Source of the DNA: Burkholderiales bacterium
GTDB lineage: Bacteria; Pseudomonadota; Gammaproteobacteria; Burkholderiales; Casimicrobiaceae
NCBI GenBank assembly: GCA_020852555.1
Contig: JADZAQ010000070.1
Span: 1 to 48,797 of the forward strand
Reading direction: 5' to 3'
Length of the DNA stretch: 48,797 nucleotides
Within the stretch, counting starts at the first letter, position 1. Each line of letters opens with the position of its first letter. The notes below the pieces were generated by a model that was given only the letters and a program-made list of their open reading frames with translations, was not told the DNA's origin and searched no databases. This document shows positions 16,511 through 25,378 of this stretch, piece by piece. A program made the position numbers and the translations under genes.

Positions 16511-17731
16511 ATGATCAAACCGATGAAATTGCCGATCTACCTCGACTATTCCGCGACCACGCCGGTCGATCCGCGCGTGACGCAGAAGATGGTCACCTAC
16601 CTCACCGACGAGTTCGGCAATCCGGCATCGCGCTCGCATTCGTTCGGGTGGACGGCGGAGGCGGCGGTCGAAGAGGCGCGCGAGAACGTGGCGGCGCTGG
16701 TCGGCTGCGACCCGAAGGAGCTCGTGTGGACGTCGGGCGCCACCGAGTCGATCAACCTCGCCTTGAAGGGCGCGGCGCACTTCTACCAGGACAAGGGCAA
16801 GCACCTCGTCACCGTCAAGACCGAGCACAAGGCGACGCTCGACACCATGCGCGAGCTGGAGCGCGAGGGCTTCGCGGTGACCTACCTCGACGTGCAGCCG
16901 GACGGCCTCGTCGACCTCGAGGCGTTCAACGCGGCGCTGCGCCCGGACACGATCGTCGTCTCGGTCATGTACGTGAACAACGAGATCGGCGTGATCCAGG
17001 ACATCCCGGCGATGGGCGAGATCTGCCGAGCGAAGGGCATCATCTTCCACGTCGACGCCGCGCAGGCGACCGGCAAGATCGTCGTCGACCTCGCCAAGCT
17101 CAAGGTCGATCTGATGTCGTTCTCGGCGCACAAGACCTACGGTCCGAAGGGCATCGGCGCGCTTTTCGTGCGCCGCAAGCCGCGCGTGCGCATCGAGGCG
17201 CAGATGCACGGCGGAGGGCACGAGCGCGGCATGCGTTCGGGGACGTTGCCGACGCACCAGATCGTCGGCATGGGCGAGGCCTTTCGCATCGCCAAGACCG
17301 AGATGGCGACCGAGAACGAGCGCATCCGCATGCTGCGCGACCGGCTGTGGCGCGGCCTGTCCGCGCTGCCGGAGGTCTACGTCAACGGTGACCTCGACAA
17401 GCGCGTGCCGCACAACCTGAACGCGAGCTTCAATTTCGTCGAGGGCGAATCGCTCATCATGGCGATCAAGGACATCGCGGTGTCGTCCGGGTCGGCGTGC
17501 ACGTCGGCGTCGCTCGAGCCGTCGTACGTGCTGCGCGCGCTGGGCCGCAGCGACGAGCTTGCGCACAGTTCGATTCGCTTCACGATCGGCCGCTTCACGA
17601 CCGAGGCGGAGATCGACTACGCGATCGACGTCATCACGCGCAAGGTCGGCAAGCTGCGCGAGCTCTCTCCGCTGTGGGAGATGCACCAGGAAGGCGTCGA
17701 CCTCGCGAAGGTCGAATGGGCGGCGCACTAG
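16511..17731 (+). CDS. iscS: Cysteine desulfurase IscS
   Basis: A 406-residue PLP enzyme that takes sulfur from cysteine and passes it to IscU and to tRNA thiolation. The PLP lysine is K208 in [12 protein letters not shown] and the sulfur-carrying cysteine is C330 in [14 protein letters not shown]. Both are shifted by exactly two from E. coli IscS, which fits the two extra N-terminal residues. Start 16511 ([18 protein letters not shown]) has GGAG seven bases upstream; an ATG at 16496 is less likely. The gene follows iscR by 34 bases and precedes iscU by 10, so it is in the operon. All catalytic residues are intact. Confidence 0.97.
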   Translation: MIKPMKLPIYLDYSATTPVDPRVTQKMVTYLTDEFGNPASRSHSFGWTAEAAVEEARENVAALVGCDPKELVWTSGATESINLALKGAAHFYQDKGKHLVTVKTEHKATLDTMRELEREGFAVTYLDVQPDGLVDLEAFNAALRPDTIVVSVMYVNNEIGVIQDIPAMGEICRAKGIIFHVDAAQATGKIVVDLAKLKVDLMSFSAHKTYGPKGIGALFVRRKPRVRIEAQMHGGGHERGMRSGTLPTHQIVGMGEAFRIAKTEMATENERIRMLRDRLWRGLSALPEVYVNGDLDKRVPHNLNASFNFVEGESLIMAIKDIAVSSGSACTSASLEPSYVLRALGRSDELAHSSIRFTIGRFTTEAEIDYAIDVITRKVGKLRELSPLWEMHQEGVDLAKVEWAAH

Positions 17732-17741
17732 GAGAACGAAG

Positions 17742-18173
17742 ATGGCATACAGCGACAAGGTACTGGATCACTACGAGAACCCGCGCAACGTGGGCTCGTT
17801 GCCGAAGGATGCCACCGACGTCGGCACCGGCATGGTGGGGGCGCCGGCGTGCGGCGACGTCATGAAGCTGCAGATCAAGGTCGGCGCCGACGGCATCATC
17901 GAGGACGCCAAGTTCAAGACCTACGGTTGCGGCTCGGCGATCGCGTCGTCGTCGCTGGTCACCGAATGGGTCAAGGGCAAGACGCTCGACGAGGCGATGG
18001 GCATCCGCAACACGCAGATCGCCGAGGAGCTCGCGCTGCCGCCGGTGAAGATCCACTGCTCGATCCTCGCCGAGGACGCGATCAAGGCGGCGGTGAGCGA
18101 CTATCGCCAGAAGCACGCGGAAGCGCCGGCATCCGCCGACGGCGGCGCGCGCGCGGCGCTCGCCGCGGACTGA
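17742..18173 (+). CDS. iscU: Fe-S cluster scaffold protein IscU
   Basis: A 143-residue scaffold on which IscS sulfur and iron are built into [2Fe-2S] clusters. The ligands C37 (ACGD, with D39), C63 (YGCGSA) and H105-C106 (IHCS) are present. The chaperone-recognition motif LPPVK (residues 99-103) is what HscA binds. The start [18 protein letters not shown] at 17742 has GGAG upstream; a longer frame is a chance extension. Compared with E. coli IscU (128 residues) there is an alanine-rich C-terminal tail of about 15 residues. Confidence 0.97.
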   Translation: MAYSDKVLDHYENPRNVGSLPKDATDVGTGMVGAPACGDVMKLQIKVGADGIIEDAKFKTYGCGSAIASSSLVTEWVKGKTLDEAMGIRNTQIAEELALPPVKIHCSILAEDAIKAAVSDYRQKHAEAPASADGGARAALAAD

Positions 18174-18189
18174 GCGCGGGAGCCTCGTC

Positions 18190-18513
18190 ATGGCCGTGAC
18201 GCTGACCACCGCTGCCGCGAAGCATGTGGGTGCTTTTCTCGCCAAGCGCGGGAAGGGCGTCGGATTGCGCCTGGGCGTGCGCACCACGGGCTGCTCGGGG
18301 CTCGCCTACAAGCTCGAGTACGTCGACGAGACGCGCCCCGAGGACGTGACCTTCGAGAGTCAGGGCATCACCGTGGTGATCGACCCGAAGAGCCTGCCGT
18401 ACATCGACGGCACCGAACTCGACTTCGCGCGCGAGGGGTTGAACGAGGGCTTCAAGTTCAACAATCCGAACGTGAAGGATGCCTGCGGCTGTGGGGAGAG
18501 CTTCAGCGTGTGA
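18190..18513 (+). CDS. iscA: A-type Fe-S carrier IscA
   Basis: A 107-residue A-type carrier that passes Fe-S clusters to apo-targets. The three invariant cysteines are C35 (TTGCSGLAY) and C99/C101 (ACGCGESF), at the positions found in E. coli IscA. The length is normal. It is 16 bases after iscU. The following 111 bases (18514-18624) before hscB hold no gene and no clear signal; in many isc operons this gap is shorter. Confidence 0.96.
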   Translation: MAVTLTTAAAKHVGAFLAKRGKGVGLRLGVRTTGCSGLAYKLEYVDETRPEDVTFESQGITVVIDPKSLPYIDGTELDFAREGLNEGFKFNNPNVKDACGCGESFSV

Positions 18514-18624
18514 GTGGTGCGGCGCGCGCGTCTCGCTCGCGCGGCACTCGCGTTCCGTGGGTGGTTCGAGCGACGATAGCCGCGGCGCCGGCATATGCGG
18601 CCACGCGACAGCGCAGCTTCATCG

Positions 18625-19155
18625 ATGATCGATTTCTCCCGCAACCACTTCGCGCTCTTCGACCTGCCCGAGCGCTTCGCCATCGACGTACCCGCGCTCG
18701 ACGCGGCGTATCGACGCCTGCAGGCGGAAATTCATCCCGATCGCCACGCCGGCGACGCCGATGCCGAGCGGCGGCTCGCCGCGCAATCGTCGGCGCGCCT
18801 GAACGAGGCGTACGGCGCGCTGAAGACGCCGCTGACCCGCGCGCAGTATCTCCTGGCGCTCCACGCCGTCGACGCCGTCGATGAGCGCGATACGCGGCTC
18901 GATCTCGATTTCCTCGAGCGGCAGCTCGCGCGCCGCGAGGCAGCCGATGCGGCGAACGCGGTGGTGGACGTCGAAGCGCTCGAGGCGTTGCACGCGGAGG
19001 CGCTGGCGGAGGTGCGCGACCTCGAGGCCATGCTCACCCGCGACCTCGATCGCGATGGCGCCGACTTCGCGGGCGCGAAGCCGCGCGTGCGCGAGCTGGC
19101 CTTCCTCGTCCGGCTCGCCGACAGCCTCGACGCGATGATCGCGGCGCACGATTAG
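18625..19155 (+). CDS. hscB: Fe-S assembly co-chaperone HscB
   Basis: A 176-residue J-type co-chaperone that brings IscU to HscA and stimulates its ATPase. The J domain begins [21 protein letters not shown] and has the HPD motif at residues 37-39 (EIHPDRH). The C-terminal three-helix part that binds IscU is acidic and helical. Start 18625 fits the family; an in-frame ATG at 18595 would add ten unrelated residues. It is 17 bases from hscA. Confidence 0.95.
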   Translation: MIDFSRNHFALFDLPERFAIDVPALDAAYRRLQAEIHPDRHAGDADAERRLAAQSSARLNEAYGALKTPLTRAQYLLALHAVDAVDERDTRLDLDFLERQLARREAADAANAVVDVEALEALHAEALAEVRDLEAMLTRDLDRDGADFAGAKPRVRELAFLVRLADSLDAMIAAHD

Positions 19156-19172
19156 CGTGGACACACCCTAGC

Positions 19173-21035
19173 ATGGCGCTCCTGCAGATCGCCGAGCCCG
19201 ATGCCTCCCCGGCGCCGCACGCGCGCAAGCGGGCGATCGGCATCGACCTCGGAACCACCCATTCGCTGGTGGCGACCGTCCGCCACGGTCTGGCGGTGGT
19301 CCTGCCCGACGCCGAAGGCCGGCCGCTGGTGCCGTCGATCGTGCGTTACGGCGAGGATGGCGTCACCACCGGCTATGCGGCGATGGCCAAGCAGGCGGCC
19401 GATCCGCACAACACGATCGTGTCGGCGAAACGCCTCATGGGCCGCGGGCTCGCCGATCTCGACGACGAGCGCCGCTTTCCGTATCGTTTCGTCGACGCGC
19501 CAGGGATGGTCCGGATCGGCACGCGGGCCGGCGTCAAATCGCCGGTGGAGGTCTCCGCCGATCTCCTGCGCGCCTTGCGCGAGCGCGGCGAGGCGTCGCT
19601 CGGCGGCCCCATCGACGGCGCGGTCGTCACCGTGCCGGCGTATTTCGACGAAGCGCAGCGCCAGGCGACCAAGGACGCCGCACGGGTCGCCGGACTGCCG
19701 GTCCTGCGCCTCCTGAACGAGCCGACCGCCGCGGCGATCGCGTACGGCCTCGACAATGCCGCGGAGGGGGTATACGCGGTCTACGACTTGGGCGGCGGCA
19801 CCTTCGACATCTCGATCCTGCGGCTCGCCAAGGGCGTGTTCGAGGTGCTGGCAACGAGCGGCGACACCGCCCTTGGGGGCGACGATTTCGACCATCGCGT
19901 GTTCTGCTGGATCATCGAGGCGGGCAAGCTGCCGCCGCCGTCCGCCGCCGACGCGCGTTCGCTGCTGGTCAAGGCGCGGACCGCCAAGGAGCAACTCACC
20001 CTGCACGACGAGGTGCCGATCGTCGCGCGGCTTGCCGATGGCACGCCGGTCGACCTCGTCCTCACCCGGACCACGCTGACCGAGATCACCGCCAATCTGG
20101 TCGCCAAGACGCTGCAGCCGGTCAAGCGCGCGCTGCGCGACGCGAAGCTCACGGTGTCGCAGGTGAACGGCGTGGTGCTCGTCGGTGGCGCCACCCGCAT
20201 GCCGCAGGTGCGGCGCGCCGTCGCCGAGCTCTTCGGGCAGCCGCCGTTGACCAATCTCGACCCCGACGAGGTAGTGGCGCTCGGTGCCGCGATCCAGGCG
20301 AACAAGCTCGTCGGCAATCGCGAGGACGACGACTGGCTGCTGCTCGACGTGACGCCGCTCTCGCTCGGCCTGGAGACGATGGGCGGGCTCGTGGAGAAGG
20401 TCATCCCGCGCAATTCGACGCTCCCCGTCGCCCGCGCGCAGGAGTTCACCACCTTCAAGGATGGCCAGTCGGCGATGGCGATCCACGTGGTGCAAGGCGA
20501 GCGCGAGAAGGTCGCCGACTGCCGCTCGCTCGCGCGCTTCGAGTTGCGCGGCATCCCGCCGATGGCCGCGGGTGCGGCCCGCGTCCGCGTCAGCTTCGCG
20601 GTCGACGCCGACGGACTCCTCGAGGTGAGCGCGCGGGAAGAAGCATCCGGCGTCGCGGCGCAGGTCAGCGTCAAGCCGTCGTACGGCCTGTCCGACGGCG
20701 AGATCGCGCGGATGCTGCAGGATTCCTTCGCCCACGCCGCCGACGACATGCGCGCCCGCGCGCTCGCCGAGGAGCAGGTCGAGGCCGACCGCCTCGTCGA
20801 AGCCACGCGCAGCGCGCTCGCCGCCGACGGCGACCTCGTTGCCGCCGACGAGCGTGCCCGTATCGATGACGCGCTCGCGACCGTCGCGCGGCTGCGCGCC
20901 GGCGGCGAGCACGCCGCGCTGCGCGCCGCCAACGCGCAACTCAACCGCGTCACCGAACCCTTTGCCGCACGTCGCATGGATCGCGGGGTACGGCGAGCGC
21001 TTGCCGGGCGCCGCGTCGACGCGCTCTCCGACTGA
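19173..21035 (+). CDS. hscA: Hsp70-class chaperone HscA
   Basis: A 620-residue specialised Hsp70 that releases the cluster from IscU. The nucleotide-binding domain shows [12 protein letters not shown] (phosphate 1), [44 protein letters not shown] (phosphate 2) and [10 protein letters not shown] (adenosine). The substrate domain carries [17 protein letters not shown] and [11 protein letters not shown], and lacks the long acidic tail of DnaK, as expected for HscA. Start 19173 is about 17 residues before the first strand, as in HscA. It lies within isc, and the gap before fdx is unusual (see the repeat there). Confidence 0.96.
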   Translation: MALLQIAEPDASPAPHARKRAIGIDLGTTHSLVATVRHGLAVVLPDAEGRPLVPSIVRYGEDGVTTGYAAMAKQAADPHNTIVSAKRLMGRGLADLDDERRFPYRFVDAPGMVRIGTRAGVKSPVEVSADLLRALRERGEASLGGPIDGAVVTVPAYFDEAQRQATKDAARVAGLPVLRLLNEPTAAAIAYGLDNAAEGVYAVYDLGGGTFDISILRLAKGVFEVLATSGDTALGGDDFDHRVFCWIIEAGKLPPPSAADARSLLVKARTAKEQLTLHDEVPIVARLADGTPVDLVLTRTTLTEITANLVAKTLQPVKRALRDAKLTVSQVNGVVLVGGATRMPQVRRAVAELFGQPPLTNLDPDEVVALGAAIQANKLVGNREDDDWLLLDVTPLSLGLETMGGLVEKVIPRNSTLPVARAQEFTTFKDGQSAMAIHVVQGEREKVADCRSLARFELRGIPPMAAGAARVRVSFAVDADGLLEVSAREEASGVAAQVSVKPSYGLSDGEIARMLQDSFAHAADDMRARALAEEQVEADRLVEATRSALAADGDLVAADERARIDDALATVARLRAGGEHAALRAANAQLNRVTEPFAARRMDRGVRRALAGRRVDALSD

Positions 21036-21049
21036 TGAACGAGCCCCCA

Positions 21050-21067
21050 CGCTCGCTTCGCTCGCTG
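21050..21067. repeat. Short direct repeat CGCTCGCTT/CGCTCGCTG after hscA
   Basis: Two nine-base units differing in one base lie 15 bases after hscA. Similar GCTCGCTTCGCTCGC strings are common between genes in betaproteobacteria, in my experience. It belongs to the same 176-base hscA-fdx spacer as the larger inverted repeat. Confidence 0.4.
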
Positions 21068-21102
21068 CCGCCACGGGCGCCGCTGACGAAAGACTTCACC
21101 AA

Positions 21103-21154
21103 GAGACGCCGAGACGCGGAGAAGAGGCATTCTTTCTCTGTGCCTCTGCGTCTC
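21103..21154. repeat. Imperfect inverted repeat (GAGACGC...GCGTCTC) between hscA and fdx
   Basis: The arm 21103-21121 (GAGACGCCGAGACGCGGAG) pairs with 21136-21154 (CTCTGTGCCTCTGCGTCTC) at 15 of 19 positions, with a 14-base loop. The purine-rich arm and pyrimidine-rich partner have the look of a dispersed intergenic repeat seen in many environmental proteobacteria. The codon-like texture of the flanking genes is absent here. It could fold in the operon mRNA and lower or stabilise the fdx-iscX part. Confidence 0.65.
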
Positions 21155-21211
21155 CTGTGATCTGCACATGGAGTCCGAGATGAAAAAGCCCACCGCTTGC
21201 TGCCTGATCCG

Positions 21212-21547
21212 ATGACCGAGATCGTCGTTCTCCCCCATCCCGAGTTGTGCCCCGAAGGCAAGACCTTCGACGCAACGCCGGGCACGTCGCTCCTCGACAA
21301 CCTGCTCGCGCAGGGCATCGAGGTCGAGCACGCCTGCGAGAAGGCGTGCGCGTGCACCACCTGTCACGTGATCGTGCGCGAGGGCTTCGCTTCACTGCCA
21401 CCCTCGTCGGATGACGAGGACGACATGCTCGATCGCGCGTGGGGTCTCACCTCGGTGTCGCGACTGTCCTGCCAGGCCAAGGTCACCGATACCAAGCTCG
21501 TGGTCGAGATTCCGAAGTACACGATCAACTACGCCAAGGAGCGCTGA
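21212..21547 (+). CDS. fdx: ISC-type [2Fe-2S] ferredoxin
   Basis: A 111-residue adrenodoxin-type ferredoxin that supplies electrons for cluster assembly. The ligands are C42, C48, C51 and C87 (HACEKACACTTCHVI and LSCQAKV). The extra C46, also present in E. coli Fdx, is conserved. Start 21212 (MTEIVVLPHPELCPEG) matches the family. It is separated from hscA by a 176-base spacer containing a repeat, and from iscX by only two bases. Confidence 0.96.
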   Translation: MTEIVVLPHPELCPEGKTFDATPGTSLLDNLLAQGIEVEHACEKACACTTCHVIVREGFASLPPSSDDEDDMLDRAWGLTSVSRLSCQAKVTDTKLVVEIPKYTINYAKER

Positions 21548-21549
21548 CG

Positions 21550-21741
21550 ATGAAGTGGACCGACGTCACCGACATCGCGATCGCCCTCACCGAAGCGCAT
21601 CCCGAGGTGGACCCGCGCACGATCCGCTTCACCGACCTGCACCGCTGGGTGATGGCGTTGCCGGGGTTCGCCGACGAGCCCGGACACAGCGGTGAGAAGA
21701 TCCTCGAGGCCATCCAGGCGGCCTGGATCGACGAGCTTTGA
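21550..21741 (+). CDS. iscX: Fe-S assembly protein IscX
   Basis: A 63-residue acidic protein that binds IscS and iron and tunes desulfurase activity. The sequence MKWTDVTDIAIALTEAHPEVDP, then FTDLHRWVMALPGF and EKILEAIQAAWIDE, is typical and full length. It closes the isc operon and converges on serB. Confidence 0.95.
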   Translation: MKWTDVTDIAIALTEAHPEVDPRTIRFTDLHRWVMALPGFADEPGHSGEKILEAIQAAWIDEL

Positions 21742-21746
21742 GCGCC

Positions 21747-21766
21747 GCGCGGCGGGGACGCCGCGC
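21747..21766. terminator. Possible bidirectional stem-loop between iscX and serB
   Basis: GCGCGGC and GCCGCGC form a perfect 7-bp GC stem around GGGGAC in the 27-base gap between two convergent genes. There is no T run, so if it ends transcription it does so weakly or with help from Rho. Confidence 0.35.
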
Positions 21767-21768
21767 CG

Positions 21769-22617
21769 TCAGGCGAACCAGTTGACCGCGCCGCTCAAGT
21801 CGCAGAAATCGAGCGCGCAGGTCGCCGCCGCGCGCACGATCGGCTTCGCGCGGTACGCGATCGATACGTCAGCGGCGGCGAACATCGGCAGGTCGTTGGC
21901 GCCGTCGCCAATGGCGACCACGAGGCCGTCGTGGCCGCGGTGCTTCGCCGCGAGCTCGCGCAGCGCGGCCGCCTTGCCGTTCGCATCGACGATGGCGCCG
22001 GTGATCCGGCCGGTGAGGCGGTCGCCGCGCATCTCGAAGACGTTGGCGATCGCCACGTCGAATCCCAACCGCGCCTGCAAGCGATCGGTGAAGAAGGTGA
22101 AGCCCCCGGACAGCAGCGCGGTGGCCGCGCCCGCGGCGCGGAACGCGGCGAGCATGCGCGCGGCGCCCGGCGAGATGCGCAGGCGCTCGTCGTAGACCCG
22201 TGCGAGATCCGCGGCCGGCAGCCCGGCGAGGAGCGCGACGCGCCGGGTGAGGCTCTCCGCGAAGTCGATCTCGCCGCGCATCGCGCTGCGCGTGATCGCC
22301 GCCACCTCCGGCTTGATGCCCTTCATGTCGGCGATCTCGTCGATGCATTCGATCGTGATGAGCGTCGAGTCCATGTCCATCGCCACCACCCGAACCCGAT
22401 CGAGCCGGCGCGCCTCGGGGACCAATGCCGCGTCGCAGCGCGCGGCGCGCGCGGCATCGACGAGCGCCGGGTCATCGTGCGCGTCGAGCAGCCGGTACGC
22501 CACCGGTGAGCCGAAACCGATCGGCACGATGGCGCGCGCGCCCGCGGCGGTCGCCAGGCGCCGCAACGTGTCGTGAGTGGCGGCCGGCGCCTGCACGACC
22601 AGCGAACCGGCGCTCAT
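21769..22617 (-). CDS. serB: Phosphoserine phosphatase
   Basis: A 282-residue HAD-superfamily phosphatase doing the last step of serine synthesis. The nucleophile motif is MDMDSTLI with D81 and D83, followed by ECIDEIADMKG. Motif II is LLSGGFTFF, and motifs III/IV are K followed by VAIGDGANDLPMF. The roughly 75 residues before the catalytic domain are a reduced version of the N-terminal ACT-like part. Start 22617 (MSAGSLVVQ) is preferred over the far upstream ATG at 22716, which would add 33 arginine-rich residues. It lies 126 bases downstream of rnr on the same strand. Confidence 0.94.
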   Translation of the reverse strand: MSAGSLVVQAPAATHDTLRRLATAAGARAIVPIGFGSPVAYRLLDAHDDPALVDAARAARCDAALVPEARRLDRVRVVAMDMDSTLITIECIDEIADMKGIKPEVAAITRSAMRGEIDFAESLTRRVALLAGLPAADLARVYDERLRISPGAARMLAAFRAAGAATALLSGGFTFFTDRLQARLGFDVAIANVFEMRGDRLTGRITGAIVDANGKAAALRELAAKHRGHDGLVVAIGDGANDLPMFAAADVSIAYRAKPIVRAAATCALDFCDLSGAVNWFA

Positions 22618-22743
22618 GCGAGTTCCGATCGGTGCGCTACGAAGGGTGCCATCGATGCGAGCAAGAGTTCGAGCCGGCGACGCGCGGATCGCCATTATAG
22701 GGATTCGCTTGCGCACGAATCCCGCGCCACGCGGCGCCGCCGG

Positions 22744-25074
22744 TCACCCGCCGCTGCGACGACCCTTGCCCTGACGTGACCCCTTGCGCGGCGCGCCGTC
22801 GCGCGCGAGCGGCTCGGCGAATGTTGGATGGGCCGCGGTGGTGCCGGCGGTGGTGGCACCGACTTCCTTATCGACCGTGCCCTGCGCGAGCACGAAGTCG
22901 ATCTTCGCCTGCTCCATGTCGACGCGCGCCACCTTCACGCGCAGCCGTCCGGCGAGCTGGAAGGTCACGCCGCTGTGCTCGCCGACGAGGGCGTGGCGCA
23001 CGGCATCGAAGTGGAAGTAGTCGCGGCCGAGCTCGGTGACGTGCACCAGGCCATCGATGGCGAGATCGTCGAGGGCGACGAAGACGCCGAAGCTCGTGAC
23101 TCCGCTCACCGTGCCGTCGAATTCCTCACCGATGCGGCCCTGCATGTAGTGGCACTTGAGCCAGTTCACCACGTCGCGCGTCGCCTCGTCGGCGCGGCGC
23201 TCGGTCATCGAGGTATGCACGCCGAGCTGCGCCCAGGTCATCCCGGTCGGCGCATACGTCTGGCCGGCGAGCGCCGCCTTGATGCCGCGATGGACGAGGA
23301 GGTCGGGGTAGCGGCGGATCGGCGACGTGAAATGAGCGTACGCCTCGTACCCCAGCCCGAAATGACCACCGTTGTCGGGGCGGTACTGCGCCTGCGACAG
23401 CGAGCGCAGCAGCACCGTCTGCAGGAGGTCGCCGTCGGTGCGTCCGTGCGCGGCGTCGAGGAGCTTCGCGTAGTCGGAAGCGCTTGGCCGTTCGCCACCG
23501 CCCAGGTGCAGCGCGGACATCGCGAGGAACTCGCGCAGCGCGGCGAGCTTGTCGATCGGCGGCGAGTCGTGCACGCGAAAGAGCGTCGCCTGCTTCTCGC
23601 GCAGCAGGAAGTCCGCGGCGCACACGTTGGCGGCCAGCATGCACTCCTCGATCAGCCGGTGCGCGTCGTTGCGCGGTGCGGATGCGATCCGCGCGATCTT
23701 ACCGTGCTCGTCGAACTCGATCGCCGGTTCCTCGGTGTCGAAGTCGATCGCGCCGCGCCGGCGGCGGGCGGCCGCGAACGCGGCATACAGTCTGTGCAGG
23801 TCGCGCAGGTGCGGCAGGAGTGCTTTCGCCTGCGGGGTCGTCGCCGCTTCGCCGTCGGCGAGCCACGACGACACCTCCGTGTACGTGAGCCGCCCCTGCG
23901 AGTGCATCACCGCCGGATAGAACGTGTACGCCTCGATGGCGCCTTCGGCGGCGACGTCCATGTCGCAGGCGATGCACAGACGGTCGACGCCACCCTTGAG
24001 CGAGCACAACTCGTCGGAGAGCGTCGCCGGCAGCATCGGAATCACCCGGCGCGGGAAGTAGACCGACGTGCCGCGCTCGCGGGCGTCGCGGTCGATGGCG
24101 TCGCCGTCGCGCACGTAGTGGGCAACGTCGGCGATGGCGACGACGAGGCGCCAGCCGCGTCCCTTGCGCTCGCAGTAGACGGCGTCGTCGAAGTCGCGCG
24201 CGGTCTCGCCGTCGATGGTGACGAGCGGCAGCGCCGTCAAGTCGTGGCGCCCCTTCCGGTCGGCGGGGCGAACCTCGCCGGGCAGGCGCTTCGCCTGTCG
24301 CTGCGCGTCGGCGCTGAAGGTGAACGGCAGCGCGTGCTTGCGCAGCGCGATCTCGATCTCGATCCCGGGATCGGTCGCATTGCCGAGCACCTCGGTGACG
24401 CGCGCCACCGCCTCGCGCTCGCCGGTCGGCTGCTCGACGATCGTCGCCACCACGACCTCGCCGATCCTCGCGCTGCCGAGGCCGTCGGCGGGAACCAGGA
24501 AATCCTGGCTGATGCGCCGGTTGAGCGCCTCGATGAAGTGCACGTCGCGCTCCACGTGGAGCCTTCCGACGACCGACAGGTTGGCGCGAGCGAGCACCTC
24601 GACGATCTCGCCCTCGCGGCGCCCCTTGCGGTCGAAGCCGGACATGCGCACCACGGCGCGGTCTCCGTGCAGCACCTTGTGCATCTCGCGCGGCGAGAGG
24701 AAGAAATCGGTGCCGCCGTCCTCGGGGGCGAGGAAGCCGAAGCCGTCCGGATGTCCCTCGACGATGCCGACCGCGAGGCCGAGCTTGCCGACGAGACCGA
24801 GCTCGCCTTTGCGGTTGGTGAGGATCTGCCCGTCGCGCTCCATCGCCGCCAGGCGGCCGGCCAGCGCGTCGTGCACGATGGGCGGAGCCGCCAGCGCACG
24901 GATGAGCTCATCGGGTGGCAGTGGCGTGCCCGCGGCGGTGAGCGCGTCGAGGATCGCGTCGCGCGAGGGAAGGAGAGTGGGGTCGAAATCGTCAGCGCGC
25001 GGCCGCCGCGTGGGGCTGCGCGGCTTCGCGGGCGCGCCAGCGGCGCGAGCGGAGGTGGATCGCTTATCGGACAA
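22744..25074 (-). CDS. rnr: Ribonuclease R
   Basis: A 776-residue 3'-to-5' exoribonuclease of the RNB family that degrades structured RNA. In order: an N-terminal basic and winged-helix part, cold-shock domains (GHPDGFGFLAPEDGGTDFFLSPREM is clear), the catalytic RNB domain with DLTALPLVTIDGETARDFDDAVY (the acidic metal site) and SPIRRYPDLLVHRGI, and an S1 domain (GTVSGVTSFGVFVAL). The basic tail ends GSRQGKGRRSGG. The C-terminal tail and total length suit RNase R rather than RNase II. It is divergent from tRNA-Leu, whose promoter overlaps its upstream region. Confidence 0.95.
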   Translation of the reverse strand: MSDKRSTSARAAGAPAKPRSPTRRPRADDFDPTLLPSRDAILDALTAAGTPLPPDELIRALAAPPIVHDALAGRLAAMERDGQILTNRKGELGLVGKLGLAVGIVEGHPDGFGFLAPEDGGTDFFLSPREMHKVLHGDRAVVRMSGFDRKGRREGEIVEVLARANLSVVGRLHVERDVHFIEALNRRISQDFLVPADGLGSARIGEVVVATIVEQPTGEREAVARVTEVLGNATDPGIEIEIALRKHALPFTFSADAQRQAKRLPGEVRPADRKGRHDLTALPLVTIDGETARDFDDAVYCERKGRGWRLVVAIADVAHYVRDGDAIDRDARERGTSVYFPRRVIPMLPATLSDELCSLKGGVDRLCIACDMDVAAEGAIEAYTFYPAVMHSQGRLTYTEVSSWLADGEAATTPQAKALLPHLRDLHRLYAAFAAARRRRGAIDFDTEEPAIEFDEHGKIARIASAPRNDAHRLIEECMLAANVCAADFLLREKQATLFRVHDSPPIDKLAALREFLAMSALHLGGGERPSASDYAKLLDAAHGRTDGDLLQTVLLRSLSQAQYRPDNGGHFGLGYEAYAHFTSPIRRYPDLLVHRGIKAALAGQTYAPTGMTWAQLGVHTSMTERRADEATRDVVNWLKCHYMQGRIGEEFDGTVSGVTSFGVFVALDDLAIDGLVHVTELGRDYFHFDAVRHALVGEHSGVTFQLAGRLRVKVARVDMEQAKIDFVLAQGTVDKEVGATTAGTTAAHPTFAEPLARDGAPRKGSRQGKGRRSGG

Positions 25075-25082
25075 GGAATCAG

Positions 25083-25088
25083 TATAAT
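25083..25088 (+). promoter_or_regulatory. -10 element (TATAAT) of the tRNA-Leu gene
   Basis: A perfect consensus TATAAT lies 31 bases before the mature tRNA and 9 bases outside the rnr start codon. It is the only such hexamer nearby. No good -35 is seen at 16-18 bases (TCGCTT at 25060-25065 is weak). Confidence 0.5.
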
Positions 25089-25119
25089 TGTCGATTGTGG
25101 TTTTGCGCGGTGCGGTGTC

Positions 25120-25206
25120 GCCCAGGTGGCGGAATTGGTAGACGCACTAGGTTCAGGTCCTAGCGGTGGCAACACTGTGGGGGTTCGAGTCCCTTCCTGG
25201 GCACCA
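25120..25206 (+). tRNA. tRNA-Leu (anticodon CAG)
   Basis: The acceptor GCCCAGG (25120-25126) pairs with CCTGGGC (25196-25202), followed by the discriminator A and an encoded CCA. The D-arm holds GGAATTGGTAGACGC. The anticodon stem CTAGG/CCTAG encloses TTCAGGT, giving anticodon CAG for CTG codons. A long variable arm, as expected for a class II leucine tRNA, precedes the T-arm GGGTTCGAGTCCC. The gene is 87 bases and complete. Confidence 0.97.
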
Positions 25207-25243
25207 CGACTTTAGCACCGCCGCCGAAATCGCGTTGCTTCAC

Positions 25244-25273
25244 CGAAGCGCCCGCCACGAGCGGGCGTCTTCG
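25244..25273 (+). terminator. Intrinsic-type terminator downstream of tRNA-Leu
   Basis: CGAAGCGCCCGC, loop CACGA, then GCGGGCGTCTTCG: a perfect 7-bp GC core (CGCCCGC/GCGGGCG) extended by four more pairs with one bulge. It is followed by a pyrimidine-rich TCTCTGC. It starts about 40 bases after the tRNA and before the next gene. Confidence 0.6.
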
Positions 25274-25378
25274 TCTCTGCTTTACCCACTCGACTGTCGA
25301 CTGCCGCCCCCGGCTACTGGGGCGCGACGTTTGTTGGTATTCTCCGCGCGTTGCGGTCCGATCATGGGGGATCATGCG

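Noticed and set aside
25166-25378. Longer form of the H1-like protein starting inside the tRNA gene
   Set aside because: The extension would translate tRNA and terminator sequence; a ribosome site lies before 25379.
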